Positions 46,902-57,024 are shown, numbered from the stretch's first letter. The stretch: DNA of 64,000 nucleotides from Dolomedes plantarius (GCA_907164885.2 OU015499.1:150957806-151021805), one strand, 5' to 3'. Made by a program: numbers and translations. Notes: a model not told the origin generated them from the letters alone.

Positions 46902-47605
46902 CCCACAACCCGCCAGGAATTGCCACGGCCTCTGAGCTAACCTCTGTCGCGGATTCCGGCAACTTCCCCAGAGCCTCTACGTCTGTAGACAAATGTGCCC
47001 AAGTATCAACCTTGGATATTTCTCCCGATCTGGAGAGTCTGTCTGATGACTATTGCCAACTATTGGAAGATAAAAGCTTTGCTGACGTGCAGTTGAGGTG
47101 CGGAGGCCGCAGCATTCGCGCCCACAGGTCCATCCTAGCCTCGCGATCCGATGTCTTCGCCACCATGTTGCAAACCAAAATGGCTTTCGGCGAGACGTGC
47201 ACCGTTGACGTGAAAGACATGGACGCCGAGGTCCTCGACTTGTTACTTAAGTACGTGTACTCGGGGAGAATTCCGGAAATCTCTGAGGACACCGCCTCCA
47301 GCCTGTACGCTGCCGGTGACAAGTACTCCATCCACGCCCTGAAAAACACGTGCTCTGATCGGATGGTGGCAGGACTCACCGAGAAGAACTGCCTGGGTTT
47401 CTTAACACTAGCCGACATCCACGGCGACGAAGGTTTCAAGGATAAAGTGGTGAGTTTCGCGGCAGAAAATCTGGAAGCTCTGGAAAAACAAGCGTGGTCC
47501 GAATTTATGGAGAATCACCCCTTAATGGCCCTCAGCGTGCTTTCGAGGCGCTTCGAGTCAACGCCATCCTACGACGCTAACACCACGACAAAATCCAGGC
47601 GTTAG
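46902..47605 (+). CDS. MATH-BTB (TDPOZ-like) gene, exon 2: BTB domain
   Basis: The exon follows TCTCCTCTTCTTTTGCAG, a strong acceptor (AG 46900-46901), in the phase needed by exon 1. Spliced, the protein has 369 residues. BTB spans about residues 195-300: SFADVQLRCGGRSIRAHRSI, LASRSDVFATML and LLLKYVYSGRIPEI, with the family's D-x-x-L-x-C and AHR-x-L motifs. A C-terminal segment (FLTLADIHGDEGFKDKVVSF; W-x-x-F-x-x-HP) resembles the SPOP/TDPOZ tail. BTB domains of this group bind CUL3 and dimerise. The reading upstream of the acceptor is intron; no ATG exists there in frame. It lies between two DD36E copies. The stop is TAG 47603-47605. Confidence 0.9.
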
Positions 47606-48599
47606 GTTATCATTGAAATTAGTTGGCACAAGGCAAGTCTCGTATTTTCAAGCTCACAGAGAATAGAATAGGTGTGAAGTCTCTGAATTTTATAACGTCT
47701 ACTGGACCACCAGATAGCCTTTAAATCATTAACTCTTCATAGTTTGTGAAGATTTGAAGTTACTCTCAATCGTTCTCATATATGAAGGGTATTTTAATTA
47801 AGTAATTTCAGTGTCTGTCAGATGCAATGAAATAGATAGACTCCGGGCCTATTCATTTTTATTATCTCAGGCTTGAAGCCTGTTTATTTCATTACGTCAG
47901 TCAAACCTCAACTAGCTTTGACACACCCATTACCCATTGGTTTATGACGATTTGAAGCTAATATCGATATTTCTCTGAAATGGGGGATAATTAAATTTTA
48001 AATTTCGAGACTCGATTAACTATTCCCTACTAATTTTTTTTTTTGAAGCCACGTGCCTGAACTTCAAGTAGAGTGTTTTTGGTGACTATTTTGGTTATTT
48101 TTTACGTTTTTCTAAAACATTCAAACATTTCCCTATACTTTTTATCTCGCCTTCAAGGTTGCATCGTGCCATTTTTCTACGTATATTACAGTTTTGCCGT
48201 GAATAAGCCATTCCTCTTTCAGATGATAGCAACAGAATTTGAAATGAACCACCCTGGGTTGTCAACCGGTGGGTTGCGACCCCGAAGAGGTTACCAAAGC
48301 GTTTTCACCGTTGTTATTAAAAAGATGTAATTGTGCTTATTTACTTGAATTTCATTTTACTATAGTGTTTCTCTGTGAAAATAGATTTTTGATAAAAATA
48401 AAATTTTCTTTTTTAAATCTTTGTAAATAATCTTTCTTGGTGAAAAAAAAAATCTATGGATTTTTGATAAATAAATCTAATACAGATTTTTGATAAATTT
48501 TGAAAAATGACTTAAACAGTGTCTAAATCGTAAATGATTAACAATTAATATTCGACTGCTTACTATGGGTTTTTTTAATGAAATAATGAGTTAAAACTA
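47606..48599. other. 3' flank of the BTB gene
   Basis: No further coding sequence. An AATAAA at 48397-48402 is a possible polyadenylation signal. At about 48251-48290 CTGGGTTGTCAACCGGTG followed by GGTTGCGACCCC resembles a degenerate hAT (Charlie-type) terminus. Confidence 0.4.
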
Positions 48600-49807
48600 C
48601 ACTGAAGTGCCACTGAATTACGGATACCTACCTAGTAAAGAGTTGGGCCTCCTCTGGCCTTGATAACGGCTGCCACGCGACGAGGCATAGATTCAACAAG
48701 TTTCTGGAAACGTTCCACGGGAATGACTTGCCAAATATTGGTTAAAGCTGTCCATAATTCAGTAAGGTTCTTTGGTGCTGCGTGATGGCCTTTCACGCCT
48801 TGTTCCAAAACGTCCCAAAGATGCTCAATAGGATTTAAGTCTGGGCTTCTAGGTGGCCAATTCATGACAGAGAAGTCAGAGGAATGCTCATCCAACCAGC
48901 CAGTAGCCAACCGGGACTTGTGAGAGGTACAGTTGTCTTTCTGGAAAACTCCATTACCGTGCGGATAACAGAACAGCATAAACGGATGGGAGTGATCACC
49001 CAGCAACTCTACGTACCGAATTGCATTGAGGGAGGTTGGTACACGCACTAAAGATCCCAAACTGTGCCACGAAAAAACACCCCAGACCATGATTGAGCCA
49101 CCATGCCCTTGTACAGTTCCAGCCAGGCATGCAGGATCCATGGCTTCATGAGCCTGACGCCATATTCTCAGCCTCCCGTCGGCGTTAAGTAGTCGGAATC
49201 GAGACTCATCACTCCATGCTACTCGTTTCCAGTCCTCTACACTCCAGTCTCTGTGCTCTCTTGCCCAGGCAAGACGTGCAGCCCGATGGCGAGTATAGAG
49301 CAATGGTACTCTCGTAGGTCGACGGCTCCCGAAACGCATACGGTGAATCGAGAGTTGCACAGTCCGTTTACTGGCTGTACGACTGGCACCGTCATTAAAC
49401 TGGGTGGTAATTTGAGCTAATGTTTGGCTTCGCTGGCTACGTATAATACGCCTGAGCCGTCTCTCACTACGCACTGTCAAGGCTAACTGTCCTTTGCAGT
49501 TTGCCCGATCGCTAGTTTTTTTTCCACCATCCATGTATTCTTGGTATACTCTTGACACTGTCGACCTTGAAAATCCTAGCTGTCTGACTATTTCGGAAAT
49601 TGAATGGCCCATGCGTCGCGCACCTACGATTTTTCCGCGATCGAAGGCGTCTAAATCAGGCAGTTTACCCATACTGTCAATTCCAACAACTAATTCAGAA
49701 CAACCACAGTATGCGCTATATATGCAGTTACCACAGCGCCTACATGATGCGCAGCGCTACACAATTTGCATAGGCTTTGCTATCCCTAATTCAGTGGCAC
49801 TTCAGTG
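48600..49807 (-). mobile_element. DD36E Tc1-like element, copy 2, apparently intact (1208 bp)
   Basis: CACTGAAGTGCCACTGAATT at both ends (inverted), TA on each side, and one uninterrupted transposase gene filling most of the length. The terminal repeats are about 27 bp with one mismatch. Confidence 0.95.
48632..49672 (-). CDS. Tc1/mariner transposase, DD36E type, intact 346-residue frame
   Basis: Starts MGKLPDLDAFDRGKIVGARR at 49672 and runs without stops to RGGPTLY at 48632. Two helix-turn-helix segments lie in residues ~8-48 (SISEIVRQLGFSRSTVSRVY) and ~60-115. The catalytic triad is Asp155 (AWSDESRF), Asp246 (GVFQKDNCTSHK) and Glu283 (SPDLNPIEHLW). The 36-residue gap fits the DD36E (IC/Incomer) family rather than classical DD34E Tc1. 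The length is normal. It would cut and paste the element at TA sites. Copy 1 shows the same spacing region with changes. Whether it is expressed cannot be told. Confidence 0.93.
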   Translation of the reverse strand: MGKLPDLDAFDRGKIVGARRMGHSISEIVRQLGFSRSTVSRVYQEYMDGGKKTSDRANCKGQLALTVRSERRLRRIIRSQRSQTLAQITTQFNDGASRTASKRTVQLSIHRMRFGSRRPTRVPLLYTRHRAARLAWAREHRDWSVEDWKRVAWSDESRFRLLNADGRLRIWRQAHEAMDPACLAGTVQGHGGSIMVWGVFSWHSLGSLVRVPTSLNAIRYVELLGDHSHPFMLFCYPHGNGVFQKDNCTSHKSRLATGWLDEHSSDFSVMNWPPRSPDLNPIEHLWDVLEQGVKGHHAAPKNLTELWTALTNIWQVIPVERFQKLVESMPRRVAAVIKARGGPTLY

Positions 49808-49929
49808 TATTTTCTGAACATTCTACAATAGGGGGGATGTATTTGCCCTGCTTAAAGTGTTTCTTTATGCAAGTTTCAAAATTGAATGGGGGAGGGGCGT
49901 TCGAAAACGGTTAAGAAATAGTTGATTAA

Positions 49930-50300
49930 CCCTTCAGCGTGCGAGCCCGTGTACAAAGTGCAACATTTTCGTAATTTTGAATGGTTTGTTTTTACATGTA
50001 AGGTTTGAATGTTGTAAGCAGTTTCTATTGATAGCTAAACCCTTTCTAATGCAGGTCTGATTTTATGACCCTTGTATTCCTTTCCATTCATTATTAGTCG
50101 TGATTATCTCTTTCCCAGGTATTTCTAACTCGAAATTCGGAGGGTATATGCGGTTTTTTGCATTTCATGGTAGCCATAATCGTCGAACCATTTCTCCTTA
50201 ATTCTTGAACAGCTTCTATTGAACAGAACCAATTATCACTGGTTATACTACGATTCGTTTGTTAGGGCATCTAGTTAGTCGAACGAGCGATTGATCGGGT
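49930..50300 (-). mobile_element. piggyBac-type element, copy 2, right end not found
   Basis: TTAA followed by CCCTTCAGCGTGCGAGCC, collinear with copy 1 (40154) through TTTGAATGTTGTAAGCAG at about 50005-50022. Here it is uninterrupted, giving the empty site for hAT C. The terminal repeat on the right was not identified. Confidence 0.75.
50100..50260 (-). pseudogene. piggyBac transposase fragment
   Basis: The minus-strand frame gives TSDNWFCSIEAVQELRRNGS, then TIMATMKCKKPHIPSEF and RVRNTWERDNHD before a stop. [TS]DN[WY]F-[TC]-S within piggyBac (DDE_Tnp_1_7) transposases includes a catalytic Asp, and K-x-x-IP follows as expected. Only about 50 residues remain. Confidence 0.72.
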
Positions 50301-50671
50301 TCGGATTTTTAATTTTTGCTCTTATTAATCTAATTTTTACCTATAGAAGGCTAGCGTTACAAACCACCCTTCCGAACTGGAGATAAGATGTTGACTGAAG
50401 CATATGTAGACTCGCAGTACCCAAGGTCGAAGGTTGGGGAGCCCAGTGTTGAATAAAGAAACCATAGCTGTCTGAGAGACAGATGTGCCCAACGAAGGGT
50501 TGAGAATACTTTTTGACGCTAATATTAGCATTCATGATCGTCATGGTGCTACCGATAAAAAGAAACTAGGAACAAAATACTTTACTAATACAAATTTATT
50601 ATCTCTTACCTATGCTTCTGGAACTGTTACGTAGTCTGCTTTAGCAGTGGCTTGAAAAGCTTGGGGACATA
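50301..50671. other. Unassigned sequence between piggyBac and hAT E copies
   Basis: Two overlapping frames (50337-50544) have no recognisable domain. This may be further, shifted piggyBac coding sequence, which I cannot support. Confidence 0.3.
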
Positions 50672-51527
50672 TAGGGATGCGACATCGATGTCGATGTTTT
50701 CAAAACATCAAAAACATCGATGTTCTAAACATCGATTTATTGAAGCCGATGTTTTTTTAACATCGATGTTTTACTTTGTCTCGATGTTTTTTTTAAATGA
50801 AAAAGTACCATAATAAAAAAATTACCACGTAGCATAATTTTCACACTCAGTAAATGTAAGTTTGAATTCTGAAAAGGACGAATATAAAAGAGGGAACGAT
50901 TCCTTAGCAAACAGACAAATGGCAATTAACCAATGAACCAATCAGAGCACTTAGAATGTTCCTGACACTCCAGAACCTTCCATGGGGTTTTATTTTATAA
51001 ATAGTATATACACGAGAGCAGACATTTAAGTTTTTTGTTTTGTTCTGGTTTTATATAAGTTGACGTTAATATTATTAGCAAGATGCCTCCCAGAAGTACC
51101 GTTTGGAAATATTTTTGCAAAACCTCTGACAAATTGGCGAAATGCAATATTTGCCTTAAGTTCTTCAAAACTTCTGGCAATACCACGAATTTATCTGGAC
51201 ATTTGAAGGCAAAACATGGCGATATTTACAACGAGAATTTTGAGTCATCAATCTAGCCCAAGGCAAAAGCAACCAAGTTTTTGTCATTTGTGTCAGCCCA
51301 ATCGGAGAGTAAAATTAAATCACCCCTCCCCCCCCCCCCCACACGACTATCCGAAGTAACATTAATGTTAAAGGTTACTAAACCAGCTTTAAAAAAGGGA
51401 TGTTCTATAACATCGATGTTTAAAAACATCGATGGTTTTTGGGCGATGTTTTATTAGCATCGATGTTTTAATATTGAATATCGATGTTTCAAAACATCGA
51501 TGTATTGTTATCGATGTCGCATCCCTA
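50672..51527 (+). mobile_element. hAT element E, copy 2, complete (856 bp)
   Basis: TAGGGATGCGACATCGATG at the left and its inverse ending GATGTCGCATCCCTA at the right, with the perfect 8-bp duplication GGGACATA (50664-50671, 51528-51535). Subterminal AACATCGATGTT palindromes cluster at both ends. It carries a small open BED-finger frame. Confidence 0.95.
51083..51256 (+). CDS. 57-residue BED zinc-finger protein of hAT E
   Basis: ATG 51083 starts MPPRSTVWKYFCKTSDKLAK, then CNICLKFFKTSGNTTNLSGH and LKAKHGDIYN, stop TAG 51254-51256. This is a complete BED finger: aromatic residues before C-x2-C (CNIC), then H-x4-H (HLKAKH). In autonomous hAT elements it is the N-terminal DNA-binding part of the transposase; here the catalytic body is deleted and the frame stops after the finger. 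A possible binding-only product is inference. Too short for standard ORF cut-offs. Confidence 0.75.
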   Translation: MPPRSTVWKYFCKTSDKLAKCNICLKFFKTSGNTTNLSGHLKAKHGDIYNENFESSI

Positions 51528-51893
51528 GGGACATATTCCCTTCACGCACATTCCAGCTAGACAATCATCAGTGGTTCTGGTGTTTTTCAAAAACTTTCTC
51601 TGGCCGTGCAAGTGCTGGGATCGCCCCCTCGCGGTCTGAACGATATATTGTTTGTTTATTTGGGGATGGTTCCCTTTACACTTTTATAAACTTTTCCTGA
51701 ATAAAATTGAACATGTTTTAAAGGTTGTGAATAGTTCGTTCTCGTACGTAGCAAGGATTACCACTGATCAAAATCCGAGTTTGCAACATGCTGCATAGAT
51801 CCCGTGTCTCCCATTAGTAATGCGACATCGACAACAAAACATCGATGTTTCGAAACAGCGATATTCAGTATTAAAACATCGATGCTAATAAAA

Positions 51894-52187
51894 CCGCCCC
51901 AAAACCATCGATGTTTTTAAACATCGATGTGTATGAACTTTCATTTTTTTAAAAACTGGTTTAGTAACCGCCCCAAAACCATCGATGTTTTTAAACATCG
52001 ATGTGTATGAACTTTCATTTTTTTAAAACTGGTTTAGTAACCGCCCCAAAACCATCGATGTTTTTAAACATCGATGTGTATGAACTTTCATTTTTTTAAA
52101 ACTGGTTTAGTAACCGCCCCAAAACCATCGATGTTTTTAAACATCGATGTGTATGAACTTTCATTTTTTTAAAACTGGTTTAGTAAT
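51894..52187 (+). repeat. 73-bp tandem repeat, 4 units
   Basis: Units start CGCCCCAAAACCATCGATG at about 51894, 51968, 52041 and 52114 and end ACTGGTTTAGTAA. Each carries the inverted pair CATCGATGTTTTTAAACATC. It expands one subterminal block of hAT E. Confidence 0.95.
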
Positions 52188-52205
52188 GTTTCTTCGGTTA
52201 GTTAT

Positions 52206-52224
52206 GGGGGGGGGGGGGGGGGGG
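52206..52224 (+). repeat. 19-base poly(G) run
   Basis: An uninterrupted run of 19 G at the place where copies 1 and 2 of hAT E have shorter, interrupted G or C runs. Confidence 0.95.
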
Positions 52225-52834
52225 TAATTTTACTCTCAGGTTGGGGTGACACAAATGACAAAAACTTGGCCGCTACAGTCAGCGCATATCGCGGAATTTC
52301 CATTACACATTTTATAACTTTTACCAGAAAATTGAGGAAGAAATTATTGCAATTCATTAACAAATCTTTTATTTTAAAATTAAATAATACAAAACAAAAT
52401 TACATACATTCACACCAATTTGAAGTACCGATGCAAAACCGACGCATGGGGGAAAACTGAACAAGCTTATTTTTTCTTTACTGTAAATAACAATTATTGG
52501 GGCATATAATTATTCCTTGGTTATTCATTGCCATTTGTCTCTAATCGTTCCGCCTTTTGTATTCGTCCTTTTCAGAATTCAGACTTGTATTTACTGAGTG
52601 GGAAAATTATGCTACGTGGTTAATATTTTTTTAATTTATGATACATTTTCATTAAAAAAAAAAAAAAAAAAACATCGAGACAACGTAAAACATCGAGCAC
52701 AAAACATCGATGTTAAAAAAAATCGGCTTCAATAAATCGATGTTTAAAACATCGATGTTTTTATCAAAACATCGATGTTTTGAAAAAAACATGATGGCAG
52801 GTTTAATTCTATATCTCGCAAACACAATTAAAAG

Positions 52835-53263
52835 TAATAATTACAAGATAAAAAGAACGTATATATACCATGTTTTTAATTTTTCTGTTGAATCATATAA
52901 ACTTGACAATTCTATGTATTAATAAATACTTAAAAAAAATTTTTTTTTGACGAATTGTCCCATCCACTTGAAAGAAAATGAAGTGAATTGGAAGTTAACT
53001 TGCGTTTAACTTTTCGTTCCCGTCCCGGCCGTTAGATGGCTGCACCAGTCTACTAAACAAAATTAACTGGAAATGGATTCAATCCTGCCTAAAGATGGCT
53101 AAAAATATTAAAATAATGCATTGTCGTCGTGTTCCGAGCTACTCTAAAAGTTTCAAATGTCTAGCTAGTGCGGAAGTTAATTAAAAATCGATTGCAAGAT
53201 TTGTACTAGACAAACACACACACAAACAAAAAAGAAAGCGAGTTAACAAAAACATGTAAAAAA
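52835..53263 (+). repeat. Dispersed repeat R1, copy 2
   Basis: Diverged copy of 1896-2325, again ending in a CACACACA tract with AAAGCGAGTTAA. It directly follows the broken end of hAT E copy 3. Confidence 0.6.
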
Positions 53264-53309
53264 TGGCAGAGAGTGAAGGAGATGTATTTCTCGGAATAAA
53301 CAAAAGAAC

Positions 53310-53463
53310 GTGTTTATGCGGCCTCGTGCTGAGTAAGTATCTAAAGCCAGATTTAAACATGTTAACTGAGCATGCGCAGAAACAAATTAATGTGTTTAAG
53401 AGGCCTCGTGCTTAGTGAGTATGTAAAGCCAGATTTAAACGTGTCACTGAGCATGCGCAGAAG
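53310..53463 (+). repeat. 82-bp tandem duplication
   Basis: GTGTTTA[TA]G-GGCCTCGTGCT...ACTGAGCATGCGCAGAA occurs at 53310 and again at 53392, with about 90% identity. No gene seen in 53264-53740. Confidence 0.75.
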
Positions 53464-53736
53464 GCAATTTTTTTAACTGTAAATTATCACTAATTAATAG
53501 AAGTTGCGGATACAAAAACCAAATGAGACACATCTATAGGTTAAAATCTTTCATTGAAGATCGAAATGAAGTAAATTGATGCAGTAGTTTTCTCTCACGG
53601 ACTGTGCAAAGAATTGTCTTAGCAACTTAACCGTATAGTGCAAGGTCCGCTGATGCCCTAATATTCAAATCACCAAGCCAAGTGATACGCAAGAAGTATA
53701 ACCATGTTTGTTTTCAACCAACTCCTCTAAAGAAAA

Positions 53737-53772
<36 letters not shown>

Positions 53773-53775
<3 letters not shown>

Positions 53776-53945
53776 TGGAATCTCGATCGATCGTTTTCGG
53801 ATCCATCGTTTTTCCGTATGTGTTGTTCATTTTATCCAGTCCCAACGATCCTATTGCTTTGTTATGTTTCCTCATCGATCGTTTTCCCGGATTTATCGTT
53901 CATTTCAATCGGTCCCTTGAAAAACGATAGATCGAGATTCCACTG
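53773..53945. mobile_element. TA-flanked MITE (CAGTGGAATC family), copy 3
   Basis: 173 bp, CAGTGGAATCTCGATCGATC at the left and GATCGAGATTCCACTG at the right, preceded by a TA tract (53740-53772). Confidence 0.9.
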
Positions 53946-53959
53946 TATATATACATATA

Positions 53960-54895
53960 CAGTGATTTCCGCTGATAAGAATCACGTTTGATATCACTGT
54001 TTTTGATTCTTATAAGCGGTTGATTCTCATAGCCGAAATTTAGGTTTTTGGACAGGCACACACACACATATATATACATATATTAGATAATTTACCATAA
54101 AATACTCTTTAATTTACGTTAATTATCTTTTATTAAAATTATTTTTTATAATTTTAAAAATACAACTTCATTTCTAGACTTATAAGTAGATACACATGAT
54201 TATTGTAAGAGAAGAAAAAAATCCAATATCTGTTACAACATACTGCTTAGCAGTTTTAACATTTCAACCACAGGAAGGGAGCAAGAAAAAGTTTTCTATA
54301 GTAGTTTGACATAATGAAGTTTTCAGGAGGCTGTTTATACCTCTTTCACTACCAATAGTCTCAGACGAAGATTCACCTTCTAGCTTACGTTTCACGGTTT
54401 GATAATGAGCTGAATCTACTAATGTCACGTTTGCCTAAGTGATAGGGGACACTTCGCCGAAGATTTATATATTACAGGATCCAGGAAGCCGCAACCAGGA
54501 TGTGGGGGGTAGAAAAAAAGAGATCAGACCCGGACGTTCAAAGATGACCCCGGGTCAAGCTAATAGGACAGTGTTGTGCTAAAAAGTTTAAGGGAAAGTA
54601 TTATTTTATGTCTTAACAAAAAAAGGAATGCATTTTACGACTGTATTCCATCCCATCCTATCAGTCTTTCTTTAACAAAATAAATAAATAACTTCGTACC
54701 TTTTGAGGCTTTAAGTGGCTTTTTTTAAAAAATGAAAGAAAAGCGAAGAGTGTAAGCTGATTCTTAAAACCGGCGGATTGATTCTTTAAAGTGAAAACTT
54801 TAACATGGAAATAATACGTTTGTTTTTGTTTTTGCGATATTGATTCTTATAAACGGTTGATTCTTATAACCACTGATCACTATAAGCGGTGGTTA

Positions 54896-54898
<3 letters not shown>
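53960..54898 (-). mobile_element. Pogo-like element V, copy 2 (939 bp)
   Basis: CAGTGATTTCCGCTGATAAG at the left, ATAAGCGGTGGTTACTG at the right, TA-flanked. Its minus strand at about 54281-54410 encodes KRKLEGESSSETIGSERGIN, then SLLKTSLCQTTIENFFLLPS and a stop, ending in a full PIP consensus. It abuts a 72-base TA tract. Confidence 0.85.

Positions 54899-54970
<72 letters not shown>
54899..54970. repeat. (TA)n microsatellite
   Basis: About 36 TA dinucleotides directly after the element V terminus. Confidence 0.95.
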
Positions 54971-54973
<3 letters not shown>

Positions 54974-55102
54974 AATACACTGTATTTTCAGGAAAATTAA
55001 AAAATAAAATAATTGCTCAGAAATAGAAAACATTTATGGTTGCATGATCTTAACAAAGCATGCTTTTGATAGCTACATTTTGCCAGAGTACTTGGAGTTC
55101 TG

Positions 55103-55385
55103 CCCTGGTCCATGACTGGTAATTTGGTGTCTGCCCTGGCAGAACTCTCTATCTTCAAGGATGATATAGTTGAGCAGACTGCAATCTCTAGGTTTGCAAG
55201 TGGCCACTTGAAGTGCCTAAAGTTTGATCGGCAAAACAAAACCTTTCCCACTTGTTAAAAGTGTACTAATGAGCAGGCTACTCCTGTTCAAATCCTAACT
55301 TGCTTAAATTTATCTAAGGAGGACTTAATAACCGATCCTCACCTACTAATGGACCTATGACGATATATGGAGTCGTTGGCCTAGT
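55103..55385 (+). pseudogene. LINE ORF2-like C-terminal remnant
   Basis: The + frame reads PWSMTGNLVSALAELSIFKD, then ISRFASGHLKCLKF, TFPTC, a TAA, KCTNEQATPVQILTCLNLSK and DPHLLMDL before further stops. The order GHLKCLKF-FPTC-xKC-NE-x-A[ST]P-x-[HQ]I-x-x-CL-x-LS-x-xDL-x-x-[DN]P-x-LLxD matches the tail after RNase H of LINE-derived proteins that I recall as abundant in spider assemblies. At least three in-frame stops show decay. Confidence 0.6.
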
Positions 55386-55551
55386 CTAGCGCCGCTAGAC
55401 CAGGAGAGATTAGCAAAGAACAGCGTGCATTCAATGCATGGATAGAAATTCTGTGTAGTTCTTCACGGGGAAAAAAATCGGAAAGGTTGTGGGTTTAAGA
55501 GAAACGTTTTGACGAAGAAATACGTACAGGTGACCCTCCTATAACACGGTA

Positions 55552-56312
55552 CTGTCCGACCACGGAAGCAAGGTCCCTGGAAGCTGTTACGCATGCGCGA
55601 GAAAAGCTGGTCTACTTAGAAAATAGGGGAAAACGTCATATTTTCGGATGTGTTTGTTTATGAAATACGGAATGTATTTCAGACTGCTTTTTGTCCGCAA
55701 TTTTAAAGTTATTTTTTAAAACTTTATTTTTGATCGAATATGTGAATAATAATTTCAAAATAATAAAAAGAAAGAAGCAAATCTATTTAAAAAATAGGAG
55801 TTTTATAGGAGTGGATATTTTCGGATTACATCACAATCAAAATTATCTAAAGCTACGTTTTCGGTGGTTCTTTTTTTCTGACGTTTCCTCGGAGATTCAA
55901 ATTTTGGAGTTTCTTCACCTTTTGCTTCTCTGCGTATTCTTTTTACACTGGACATTGATATCCCGGTCATTTCACTAGCTCTCTTTAGGGATTGCGAAAG
56001 TGGAACAATAACATTTCCTTCTAGTACTTCTTTATCACTCAATTTAATTACATTGTGTATTATACGTTTACAATCACTACGGAACGGCTTATTCCGAGCA
56101 GTTGTGTTGGGTAAAGGATCCAGTAATTTTAATATAATCTTCAAAATAACAGACGTGGAAAAAGCAAGCAAGCGCAGTTAGTAACCGATTCTAAAGACTG
56201 TCGAGAGAATACGAGACTTTTCCCCTTCCTTCCTCAGCAGCCTTACCTACAGCGTGAATAGAATCGTCTTGGCACTATGCCAACCGTGGTTCTTCGTACT
56301 GTGGTCGGACAG
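55552..56312 (-). mobile_element. Short TA-flanked element U, copy 2 (761 bp)
   Basis: CTGTCCGACCAC at both ends, inverted, with TA duplications. Comparing with 23570-23590 shows the uninterrupted target CACGGTAGATAGG. Length is almost identical to copy 1. Confidence 0.92.
55803..56156 (-). pseudogene. Helix-turn-helix protein of element U, start codon changed
   Basis: Nearly identical to the + strand frame at 17002-17322 (SEMTGISMSSVKRIRREAKG, SPRKRQKKRTTE, DNFDCDVIRKY) and stops at the same residue. The Met at the likely start of copy 1 (MDPLPNTT) is Leu here, though an upstream Met keeps a frame open from 56171. Coding content is conserved, but its function is unknown. Confidence 0.5.
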
Positions 56313-56607
56313 TAGATAGGTTCCTAGAAAATGCCGTGTTGTGTGAAACCGTGTTATATGAGACCCAGAGACAGTACAAAAAAGAGGGTTACGTTCCGAA
56401 AACTTATTAAAAACAATTTTTTTAAAATTCCATATTAGCAAGTTAATTTTTATTAAAAATATAAATGTACATGTAACACAAAACGAAAAGGAACAAAACA
56501 TATTATTTTAATTTAACGTGACATTAATTTAATAAATTTCTTCCTCATCACTGCCCAGTACAATTAAACGAGAACGTGTTTTCGGTTGAACGATGACACC
56601 TTCACTT

Positions 56608-56845
56608 TCAGAACCGTTTTCTACATTTAGATTTCTTGCACCTTCTAACCTTTTTAAAAAAATCTGTAATTTTGGTTTGTTTGCTGGTCCTTACAAGGTC
56701 ATTGTAGATTTCACGGCATAGAGATAGACAATTTTGCAGCTCCCTTTCGAATTTTCGACTTCTTTCGGCGGAAGGGTCTGCATTCAAGAAAAACGATTCA
56801 AGATTTTCAGCCAAGCTTAGGCCTTCTTGCAATTTTATAGAGTTA
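56608..56845 (-). pseudogene. Pogo-like transposase C-terminus with PIP box
   Basis: Reading left from the Helitron junction: NSIKLQEGLSLAENLESFFL, then ADPSAERSRKFERELQNC, LSLCREIYNDLVRTSK and QTKITDFFKKVRR. The terminal Q-x-x-I-x-x-F-F is the PCNA-interacting peptide reported for pogo transposase. The open frame continues into the Helitron (56846-56916) but that part is not transposase. Catalytic regions are deleted. Confidence 0.75.
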
Positions 56846-57024
56846 CTAGCGGCCCGTCCCGACTTTGTCCGGGTTGAACAAAATATTATACCAATAAATT
56901 TCCAGTTGATAGCCAATAAATTGTAAATCTTTTTTTACCTTAAAAATAACCTTAATAATACCTTAAATTAATATTACCTTAGTTAATAATTAAAGTTAAT
57001 TTTTTAAAAGAAAAACGCGTGCCG

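Larger units (their letters stand above)
51815..52782. mobile_element. hAT element E, copy 3, right end lost
   Basis: Starts TAGTAATGCGACATCGAC and follows the family order (AACATCGATG palindromes, AACTGGTTTAGTAA, G-run, AATCGGCTTCAATAAATCG) to about 52782, where the right terminal repeat is missing. It contains a 73-bp tandem repeat and a 19-G run. Confidence 0.85.

Noticed and set aside
47050..47439. 129-codon minus-strand frame opposite the BTB exon
   Set aside because: Shadow of the BTB coding frame; the + strand encodes a recognisable domain.
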